From Desulfuromonas sp. SDB (lineage in GTDB: Bacteria > SDB-A): a stretch of DNA of 14,038 bases. Every line of letters starts with the position of its first letter. Position 1 is the first letter of the stretch. A model generated the notes under the pieces. It was not told the DNA's origin, did no database searches, and was given only the letters and a program-made list of their open reading frames with translations. This document shows, one piece after another, positions 8,734 through 14,038 of the stretch. A program made the translations under genes and the position numbers. The DNA is taken from contig LKUE01000421.1 of the NCBI GenBank assembly GCA_001412365.1, positions 1 to 14,038 on the forward strand, given 5' to 3'.

Positions 8734-8735
8734 AA

Positions 8736-8741
8736 AAGGAG
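8736..8741 (+). promoter_or_regulatory. Ribosome binding site that selects a TTG start
   Basis: AAGGAG lies 8 nt before TTG 8750. It is downstream of the in-frame GTG at 8726, so it cannot serve that codon. Starting at TTG also puts the lipoprotein signal peptide directly at the N-terminus. Confidence 0.7.
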
Positions 8742-8749
8742 AGTTTATT

Positions 8750-9652
8750 TTGACTAAAAATTTTGCAATATGTATATTGTTGTTCACTATGGTGATTTCT
8801 GGACTTGCCTTGATTTCCTGCAGCTCAGAATCCGGGGTGAATGATCAAGAAACCAATGGTTCCAATGGTACCACCAATGGTGAAACCAGTCAGTTTCTGA
8901 TGGATGATGGTTCTTCTACTATTATTGCCGAGGTAAATGGTAATAAAGTGAGATACCAGCCTTTTCGGTCATATATAAGGTATATGATGGATGTAGATCC
9001 GGACACTTTACCTACAGAGATAGTTGAAGCTATGCTGGAAACCTGGCTTTCCCGAGAAGCAGTATACGGCTTAGGGGTTGAGGAAGGTTTGAACAGGGAC
9101 TCGCTGTTTATATTTATGCAGTTTGATGCCTCCCGGCAGATTATTACTCAGATGGTATTAGAAAGAATCACTTTAACTCTGCCTGGAGTAACTGAAGCGG
9201 ATATCCGGGAAGCTTACAACAAGTGGAAAGATGAAGTGAAATATGAAAAGGATGTGGTGCTGTATCAGTTCCTTTCCGAAGCTAATGCTCAACTTGCGGT
9301 GGAGATGATTGAACAAGGTGTGCCTGCTGAGGAAATTGCCGGATTGATTGGCTTAGATACATTGATGGAAGTGAGGAGATTGTATTCACAAATGGAGTTG
9401 ATTGAGGAAATAGTGGCTCCTCTAAATGAAGGAGAAATTTCCGAACCATTCAGATTAGGGGAAGGATACTATCTGGCTAAAGTAATTGATGAACGGTATA
9501 TTGAATCGCCTATAGCTCCCTTTGATCAGCTCAGACCTTATATTATGCTGTATCTTACTGAAATCAAGAAGTTTAACTACGTCAATCAGTTTATTGATAC
9601 ATTGATAGGGGAACGGGTGATTACCTATCCAGAAAGCTTAAAAGTTAGATAG
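8750..9652 (+). CDS. Lipoprotein with SurA-like N-domain and one degenerate parvulin-like domain
   Basis: The product, read from TTG 8750, is 300 residues long. It starts with a lipoprotein signal peptide whose lipobox is LISC, with the lipidated Cys at 24. A short Asn-Gly-Thr-rich linker follows (about 28-45), then IIAEVNGNKVRY (58-69), the usual opening of SurA/PpiC N-terminal domains. A helical region (about 75-160) comes next. A reduced parvulin-like segment (about 165-245) runs from DVVLYQFLSE to LNEGEISEPFRLGEGYYLAKV. The segment lacks the GG-L-G loop and both histidines, so an isomerase role is unlikely; it is probably a membrane-anchored periplasmic chaperone. The start at 8750 leaves a 16-nt gap after the previous stop. 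A GTG at 8726 would overlap the previous gene by 8 nt but add a charged tail before the signal peptide. The next gene begins 8 nt after this stop. Confidence 0.8.
   Translation: MTKNFAICILLFTMVISGLALISCSSESGVNDQETNGSNGTTNGETSQFLMDDGSSTIIAEVNGNKVRYQPFRSYIRYMMDVDPDTLPTEIVEAMLETWLSREAVYGLGVEEGLNRDSLFIFMQFDASRQIITQMVLERITLTLPGVTEADIREAYNKWKDEVKYEKDVVLYQFLSEANAQLAVEMIEQGVPAEEIAGLIGLDTLMEVRRLYSQMELIEEIVAPLNEGEISEPFRLGEGYYLAKVIDERYIESPIAPFDQLRPYIMLYLTEIKKFNYVNQFIDTLIGERVITYPESLKVR
8853..8881 (+). repeat. Three copies of CCAATGGT encoding an Asn-Gly linker
   Basis: CCAATGGT occurs at 8853-8860, 8862-8869 and 8874-8881. In frame it encodes repeated (T/S)NG units in the linker just after the lipid-anchored cysteine. 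Such repeats can expand or shrink by slippage and would change only linker length. Confidence 0.7.
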
Positions 9653-9660
9653 CTTCAATT

Positions 9661-10974
9661 ATGCATAAATTTTCGCTTTTTATAATATCATTGACTATAT
9701 TATCTGCCTCTTCATTTGCAGGAGAGGCAGATAAAATTGTAGCGGTAGTTAATGATGATGTAATTACCCAGTCTGAACTGGATAATTATTTCAAGATTTC
9801 TAAATTATTAATGGGGGTTGAAAAAATGCCCAATCCCCGGTTAGAAGAGAATTTACTTGAAGAGCGGTTGAATGCTTTAGTTAATTACGCTCTGGTGGAT
9901 AATATGCCGGAAAGCCTGTCTTACCTTAGAATTGATCAATCTGAAATTCAGAAGGAAAACCTGAGAATTCTGGAGGAATTTGCCTCGGAGATGTTCGGTG
10001 AAGAAGCAACTATTGACACCCTTAAATCTTATTTTGAAAATGCCGGTCTTGAGTGGGAATTATCAATGAGATTGATGGAAAAAGAATTAATGTACAATGC
10101 AGTAACTGAAAGATATCTGGCATTTAATTATCCGGAGCTGTCAAATTTCCAAAAATTTAATGTAGATGATGAAGAGCTGTTGGAGTTTTATCAACAGATT
10201 AAAGACAGTTTAAGAATGCCCCTCAGTTACCATCTTTCCCGAATAGTTCTCTCCCCCAATCCTTCAGAACAGAGAATGATGCAGATTAATCGTAAGGCAA
10301 ACCAGGTCCTTCAGGCACTGAGTGAAGGTGAAGATTTCCGGTCTATTGCCAGTATTTATTCCGAGGATAAAGAAACCGCAGCAAACGGAGGTTATTTAGG
10401 AATAGTACACCGGGGAGATATGTTGCCTGAAGTTGAAAATTCAATTTTTTCTATTGAACCCGGCAACATGGGAGTTATTCAGAGTATGGAGGGTATCCAT
10501 ATTCTTTATGTGCCAACCCGGTGGGCGGATAGTGCCAGAGTTTATCAAATATTTATCTCCATGCTACCCAATAGCGAAGATAGCTTGAGAGTTTTACAGA
10601 AGCTTGATTCGGTAACTGCTAGATTGGATAGAGGAGAGGATTTTGCACAAGTCGCTAGAATTTACTCAGATGATCCTTATTCCCGAGAGCAGGGGGGGGA
10701 TGTGGGAAATGTACCCGTGGATTCTATGGATGTGTCATTATTAAGTATATTAACCATGTTAGAACCGGGAGAATATACTTCGCCTATTCAATCTCCCTTC
10801 GGTTATGTGATTTTTAAACTGCATGAAGTTAATTTAGGAGAACCGGTAGATTTCCAAGAAGCTAAAGAGCAGTTAAAGCAAAATTATTTTCTCAGACAGA
10901 GACAGCAGGTTATCAATAGATGGATAGATTCATTAAAACAGCAATTGTATTTTGAACAACGGACAATTCCATAA
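9661..10974 (+). CDS. SurA-like periplasmic chaperone / peptidyl-prolyl isomerase
   Basis: The 437-residue protein has a classical signal peptide (cleavage probably after SSFA, residue 20) and no lipobox, so it should be soluble in the periplasm. IVAVVNDDVITQSELD at 26-41 is the hallmark start of the SurA N-terminal chaperone domain. Two parvulin domains follow, as in E. coli SurA (428 residues). Domain 1 (about 188-286) has YHLSRIVLS with His191, FRSIASIYSED, ANGGYLGIVHRGDMLPE and GIHILYV with His280. Domain 2 (about 292-388) has RVYQIFISM, FAQVARIYSDD, EQGGDVGNVPV and FGYVIFKL, where the last histidine is replaced by valine. SurA escorts unfolded outer-membrane proteins across the periplasm to the BAM complex. 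It probably acts with the three lipoprotein relatives upstream. No Shine-Dalgarno is visible before ATG 9661; translation may be coupled to the gene ending 8 nt upstream. The gene name surA fits by architecture, but orthology is not proven. Confidence 0.92.
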   Translation: MHKFSLFIISLTILSASSFAGEADKIVAVVNDDVITQSELDNYFKISKLLMGVEKMPNPRLEENLLEERLNALVNYALVDNMPESLSYLRIDQSEIQKENLRILEEFASEMFGEEATIDTLKSYFENAGLEWELSMRLMEKELMYNAVTERYLAFNYPELSNFQKFNVDDEELLEFYQQIKDSLRMPLSYHLSRIVLSPNPSEQRMMQINRKANQVLQALSEGEDFRSIASIYSEDKETAANGGYLGIVHRGDMLPEVENSIFSIEPGNMGVIQSMEGIHILYVPTRWADSARVYQIFISMLPNSEDSLRVLQKLDSVTARLDRGEDFAQVARIYSDDPYSREQGGDVGNVPVDSMDVSLLSILTMLEPGEYTSPIQSPFGYVIFKLHEVNLGEPVDFQEAKEQLKQNYFLRQRQQVINRWIDSLKQQLYFEQRTIP

Positions 10975-11227
10975 GAATTCGGAAAGACTTGATTTATTTT
11001 TATTTAAAGTTAGACTTTTCAAAAGCCGGACACTAGCTAATAAAGCCTGTGTTCAAAAAACTGTTTTAATTAATGATCAGGTGGCTAAGCCATCATCTCT
11101 GGTAAAATTAAATGATGTTTTGACCTTGAAACACTTATTTCAACAAAAAAAATACCTGGTACTGGGATTCCCCCGCAGAAATATGACTAAGCAGGAAGCA
11201 AAAGAATTGATTGAAGTTTTGTCTTGA
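10952..11227 (+). CDS. S4-domain RNA-binding protein (HslR/Hsp15-like)
   Basis: The 91-residue basic protein carries an S4 RNA-binding domain from about residue 11 to 58. ERLDLFLFKVRLFKSRTLANKAC matches the first two helices, followed by VLINDQVAKPSSLVKLNDVLTL. The pattern is that of Hsp15 (HslR). In E. coli Hsp15 binds free 50S subunits carrying nascent chains and helps recycle stalled ribosomes. This copy is shorter than E. coli Hsp15 (133 residues), with only a brief Lys-rich tail (FPRRNMTKQEAKELI). The only usable start is TTG 10952, because an in-frame stop lies at 10934 and no ATG or GTG occurs before the conserved RLD. The gene therefore begins 23 nt inside the SurA gene and probably depends on translational coupling. 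No good ribosome-binding site is seen. It ends the operon that starts at mfd. Confidence 0.85.
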   Translation: MNNGQFHKNSERLDLFLFKVRLFKSRTLANKACVQKTVLINDQVAKPSSLVKLNDVLTLKHLFQQKKYLVLGFPRRNMTKQEAKELIEVLS

Positions 11228-11243
11228 ACATTTATTTTGGAAA

Positions 11244-11272
11244 TTTACGATTTATATAATATGTTATATAAT
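11244..11272 (+). promoter_or_regulatory. Possible promoter for the CxxC membrane protein gene
   Basis: TTTACG (11244-11249) and TATAAT (11267-11272) are 17 nt apart, and the ATG follows at 11297. The sequence is so AT-rich that chance matches are likely; another TATAAT at 11255-11260 has no partner at proper spacing. Confidence 0.35.
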
Positions 11273-11286
11273 TAAAATAATTATAT
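11266..11286. promoter_or_regulatory. AT-only perfect dyad over the presumed -10 element
   Basis: Two 9-base arms (11266-11274 and 11278-11286) are exact reverse complements around a 3-base AAA centre. The dyad covers the candidate -10 element and ends 10 nt before the ATG at 11297. It could be an operator, or chance in AT-rich DNA. Confidence 0.3.
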
Positions 11287-11296
11287 TGTTAGAACC

Positions 11297-11638
11297 ATGA
11301 AAAACTTAGATATCGAAAAGCAAATGCTTCAAGAAGAAAGCGAATATAAACATAGCCACAAAAAGATGTCGCCGTTTGGCCAATTATTCAGATTCATGGG
11401 CTGGTGGTTTGGATTTACGGGTCTCTACTCTATGTTCGCTGTTTGCCCTTTTTGTGGTCAACAGGGGTGCCCGGTCGGTTTGGTCTCCGCAGGGACAGTG
11501 GGAGCATTGTTCGCGCTTTGTTTTCAAGACTGGAAGCGGTTATTCAGGTTTTTGAAACAGAAGCTATCAAAACAGAAGCTATCAATAGAAACAAAAGAGG
11601 AAACAAGTTCTAACAAACCGGATGCAGGCGACGGTTAA
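11297..11638 (+). CDS. Small two-helix membrane protein with a CPFC...C motif, unknown function
   Basis: The 113-residue protein has a charged N-terminus (about 1-25), a hydrophobic helix (about 33-49) and CPFCGQQGCPVG (Cys50, Cys53, Cys58). A second helix (about 60-76) with a further Cys75 follows, then a Lys-rich tail. The cysteines lie in the short turn between the helices. With two transmembrane passes and a basic C-terminal tail in the cytoplasm, the turn would face the periplasm. A CxxC plus a third cysteine could be a redox pair or a metal or cofactor ligand set; I do not recognise the family. No strong Shine-Dalgarno precedes ATG 11297, and ATG 11324 is a shorter alternative. The tail contains a 15-bp tandem duplication (KQKLS twice), and the last six codons are part of a strong hairpin. 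The gene stands 69 nt after the S4 gene and 52 nt before the peptidase gene. Confidence 0.75.
   Translation: MKNLDIEKQMLQEESEYKHSHKKMSPFGQLFRFMGWWFGFTGLYSMFAVCPFCGQQGCPVGLVSAGTVGALFALCFQDWKRLFRFLKQKLSKQKLSIETKEETSSNKPDAGDG
11555..11584 (+). repeat. Exact 15-bp tandem duplication
   Basis: The 15-base unit AAACAGAAGCTATCA occurs twice head to tail (11555-11569 and 11570-11584). It is a multiple of three, so the frame is kept and it duplicates KQKLS in the cytoplasmic tail of the small membrane protein. The exact identity suggests a recent slippage event. Confidence 0.9.
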
Positions 11639-11655
11639 TCGCCGCGCCTGATCCG
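11619..11655 (+). other. Strong GC-rich bulged hairpin enclosing a stop codon
   Basis: The transcript can fold into a 14-bp stem: 5 bp (11619-11623 with 11651-11655), 6 bp (11625-11630 with 11645-11650) and 3 bp (11632-11634 with 11642-11644). Single-base bulges lie at G11624 and A11631, and the 7-nt loop is 11635-11641. The TAA stop of the small membrane protein lies in the loop. No T-run follows, so it is not a standard intrinsic terminator. Its GC-richness stands out from the AT-rich surroundings. It may stabilise or process mRNA, partly terminate transcription before the peptidase gene, or be a small palindromic insertion. Confidence 0.7.
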
Positions 11656-11680
11656 CAGGATTAATTGAAACTAAACAACC

Positions 11681-11687
11681 AGGAGGA
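11681..11687 (+). promoter_or_regulatory. Ribosome binding site of the C25 peptidase gene
   Basis: AGGAGGA lies 3 nt before the GTG at 11691, and its core AGGAGG is 4 nt away. It supports GTG as the start, since that codon leads straight into a signal peptide and no nearby in-frame ATG does. Confidence 0.75.
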
Positions 11688-11690
11688 ATA

Positions 11691-14038
11691 GTGAAAAATA
11701 TAATTTTATTGCTGTTGTTATTACCTCTGGGACTTTATTCAGAAACAATTCAGTTATCTTCCCCCCAAACCGGGATGTCACTGAATTATTCTGATTTTAA
11801 TCAGATAAATTTAACCTGCGAATTTAATCAGGTTAACATTGATCAGATCCAGCAGGGGTATCAAATATTCAATACAGTTTCAGTTCCCCGCATTCACAGT
11901 TCGATGGCGGTTGGCTCCCCTCGATTGCCGGTTATGAGGAAAGTAATTGAAATTCCCGCGGGAGCTCAGGTGGAAGTTGAAGCTAATGCCGTAGTTGATC
12001 AGAAATTGTACATAACCAATATGCTCTATCCGGTACAGCCTCCTTTGGAAAAAATTCAAGGGAATCAGCCGGAATTTATAATTAATATGGATGCCTATAG
12101 TCAGGGTAATGTTTATGGTGAGCAGCCGGTGATTATAACTGATCAGGGATATATCAGAGGTCATCATTTTGTTACTGTAGATATTTATCCAATTAGATAT
12201 CAACCGGATATTGGTGAATTGGAGATAAGATCCCGCATTGAGGTTAATTTGTATTTAACCGGTTCTAATCCTGCAGTTACTGCAGAAAATTACCGGAAAT
12301 ACAACAGTCAACAAACCTCAGCTTTTATGGAGGAAATATTAGTTAATGCCAATGCTTATGATTTCAATGAAAATCCTCAGCTCCCCTGTGGTTTTCTTAT
12401 CATTGCCCCTGATGCCTATATTTCAAATTTAACTGACTTTGTCCAGTGGAAAAGAGAAAAGGGTTATCAGGTAACTGTGACCGCTACAAGTCAAACCGGG
12501 ACTTCCACCACCCAGATTAAAAATTACCTCCAGGATGCTTATGACAATTGGGCAGTCCCTCCTCAGTTTGTCATATTTGTTGGTGATAATAATCATATAC
12601 CCGGATACACCGGACAGGAGACTAATGTAATTTCAGATCATCCTTACACTCAGCTGGATGGAACAGATTTGTTTCCGGATATATGGCTGGGCAGATTGTC
12701 AGTAAGCAGTTCAGCGGAATTGGATTCTATTTTAGATAAAATATTGTACTATGAACAACCCGATCTGTGGACTGCCGGTAATGCCTGGTGCAAAAAAGCG
12801 GTATTTATGGCTAGTTCAGATAATCACAACGTCAGTGAAGGATCCCACCGCTGGGTAATCCAGACATACCTTGGACCGGACGGGTACAGCTGTGACAGCT
12901 TGTGGTACTACTATGGTGCAACTACCGGACAGGTCAGCAATGCTTTTAATGACGGAAGATCCTGGGGGATATACTCCGGGCACGGTAGTACTACTTCCTG
13001 GGCTGATGGACCACCTTTCAGCCAGTCTAATGTCAATGCTCTGACTAATGAAGGAATGTATCCAGTGGTGATGAGTTACGCCTGTAATACCGGGCAGTTT
13101 TCAGTATCCGAATGTTTTGCTGAAACCTGGATTAGAGCAGGCAATAAAGGTGCAGTAAGTTTTTGGGGATCATCTCCCAGCTCTTACTGGACAGAAGATG
13201 ACACTCTGGAACGGTGGGTTTTTCAGGCAATTTATGATTCTTCAATAACTTGGCAAAAAGGATTTTATGATTACGGCTTATTTGGAGTTTATACTTATGG
13301 GGGCACTTATGCTTCTCCCCAGTATTATTATGAGGCATACCACCTGTTTGGAGATCCTTCCATGGATGCCTGGACCGGTTATCCTCAGCAGGCAGTAGTA
13401 AATTATCCTTCAGCCATACCTATCGGAAGTGTAAACGTACAGGTTAACGTTTCTACATCTAAAGCACCGGTTGAAAATGCCCTGGTTGCTATTTCCGATC
13501 AGGATTCGCTGTGGACTGGATACACCAATTCCACCGGGGTGGCAAATATTATGGTCAATACCATTCAAGCCGGTTCATTAAATGTGGTAGTGACTGCCCA
13601 TAATCTGCAACCCCACCGTGGTACAATTTATATTACTAGTAATAATGCCTATGTCAGCTATTTGATGTTAAATCCCACTGGTGGATATAATAACGGTCAG
13701 ATAAATGCAGGATGCAATTATGATCTGGAAGTATATGTCAAAAACTGGGGAAATCAGACTGCTCATAATTGTTATGGGATATTATCCAGCACTGATCCCA
13801 ATATCAATATTACAGAAGACAGCGTTTATTACGGAGATATAAATCCTTCTGATTCCACCTCAGGAAACGGTTTATTCGCAGTAGATATTGCCTCTTCTAT
13901 CCCTGACGGATACAGCATTCCCTGTAATTTGACCATCACTGCTGCTGAGAGCACTTGGGTCAGTAATGTTGGCATTGCTGTTTCTGCTCCTTTGCTGGTT
14001 TTAGATGCGGTGGGAGGTCCGGATCAGGTATTGCCGGG
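11691..14038 (+). CDS. Secreted gingipain-type (C25) cysteine peptidase, C-terminus outside window
   Basis: The frame is open from GTG 11691 to the window end (782 codons). A signal peptide (MKNIILLLLLLPLGLYS) is followed by a propeptide-like region (about 20-225) with the GSPRLPV segment at 75-81. The catalytic domain (about 233-565) starts with CGFLIIAPD and includes SDHPYTQLDGTDLFPDIWLGR from 315. The catalytic His is in SGHGS (His431) and the catalytic Cys in SYACNTG (Cys465). Their 34-residue spacing is close to that of RgpB (His211/Cys244 as I recall it). HLFGDPSM (551-558) closes the domain. An immunoglobulin-like domain (about 575-655) with AHNLQPHRGTIYI, typical after C25 domains, precedes a CARDB-like segment. 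Such enzymes are secreted zymogens that cleave proteins outside the cell, often through the type IX system; the sorting domain that would show this lies beyond the window. Specificity (Arg, Lys or other) cannot be read from this. Confidence 0.93.
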   Translation, partial: MKNIILLLLLLPLGLYSETIQLSSPQTGMSLNYSDFNQINLTCEFNQVNIDQIQQGYQIFNTVSVPRIHSSMAVGSPRLPVMRKVIEIPAGAQVEVEANAVVDQKLYITNMLYPVQPPLEKIQGNQPEFIINMDAYSQGNVYGEQPVIITDQGYIRGHHFVTVDIYPIRYQPDIGELEIRSRIEVNLYLTGSNPAVTAENYRKYNSQQTSAFMEEILVNANAYDFNENPQLPCGFLIIAPDAYISNLTDFVQWKREKGYQVTVTATSQTGTSTTQIKNYLQDAYDNWAVPPQFVIFVGDNNHIPGYTGQETNVISDHPYTQLDGTDLFPDIWLGRLSVSSSAELDSILDKILYYEQPDLWTAGNAWCKKAVFMASSDNHNVSEGSHRWVIQTYLGPDGYSCDSLWYYYGATTGQVSNAFNDGRSWGIYSGHGSTTSWADGPPFSQSNVNALTNEGMYPVVMSYACNTGQFSVSECFAETWIRAGNKGAVSFWGSSPSSYWTEDDTLERWVFQAIYDSSITWQKGFYDYGLFGVYTYGGTYASPQYYYEAYHLFGDPSMDAWTGYPQQAVVNYPSAIPIGSVNVQVNVSTSKAPVENALVAISDQDSLWTGYTNSTGVANIMVNTIQAGSLNVVVTAHNLQPHRGTIYITSNNAYVSYLMLNPTGGYNNGQINAGCNYDLEVYVKNWGNQTAHNCYGILSSTDPNINITEDSVYYGDINPSDSTSGNGLFAVDIASSIPDGYSIPCNLTITAAESTWVSNVGIAVSAPLLVLDAVGGPDQVLP

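Noticed and set aside
11404-11613. Alternative-frame plus-strand reading of the small membrane protein
   Set aside because: The frame from 11297 gives two hydrophobic helices with a cysteine motif; the alternative has no such order and no ribosome-binding site.
11619-11655. Integron attC site or intrinsic terminator for the bulged hairpin
   Set aside because: There is no GTTRRRY core site and no integrase or cassette context; no T-run follows the stem as a standard terminator would need.
11880-12203. Minus-strand frame of 107 codons in the C25 gene
   Set aside because: It is antisense to the propeptide region, which reads without interruption on the plus strand.

Overview
The window is AT-rich chromosomal DNA from a diderm (Gram-negative-type) bacterium. 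Three lipoproteins with lipoboxes, a SurA-like periplasmic chaperone and a gingipain-type (C25) secreted peptidase all point to an outer membrane. Low GC, the C25 peptidase and serial parvulin paralogues fit uncultured phyla such as Cloacimonadota or WOR-3, but that placement is inference; there is no rRNA or other marker to settle it. I see no tRNA, rRNA, CRISPR array, transposase or phage gene. The gene order looks like core chromosome, not a mobile island.

Layout. (1) 1-782, minus strand: an unrecognised polytopic membrane protein, cut by the window edge. (2) Divergently, 847-1971 on the plus strand: a small exported protein of unknown function and a nitroreductase-family flavoprotein. (3) From a good sigma70-like promoter at 2002-2030: mfd, then four tightly packed genes for parvulin-type (PpiC/SurA) folding factors. 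Three are lipoproteins and one is a soluble SurA-like protein. A small S4-domain RNA-binding protein (HslR/Hsp15-like) ends the run and overlaps the SurA gene. Spacings are -23 to +16 nt, so 2095-11227 is probably one operon of six genes. (4) After a 69-nt AT-rich gap with a possible promoter and dyad comes a small two-helix membrane protein with a CxxC motif. Its stop codon sits in the loop of a strong GC-rich hairpin. (5) From a GTG start at 11691 to the window end: a large secreted C25 cysteine peptidase with propeptide, catalytic domain and immunoglobulin-like domains; its C-terminus is outside the window.

How the genes may work together: Mfd couples transcription to nucleotide-excision repair, and Hsp15-like proteins rescue stalled ribosomes. 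Between them lies an envelope protein-folding set with about seven parvulin-like modules. By my reading only one keeps the full parvulin signature, so most of the set probably acts as chaperones and not as isomerases. The secreted peptidase downstream is a plausible client of such a set, but that link is inference.

Several starts are not ATG (TTG at 8750, TTG at 10952, GTG at 11691). They were chosen from ribosome-binding sites, signal peptides and reading-frame limits.
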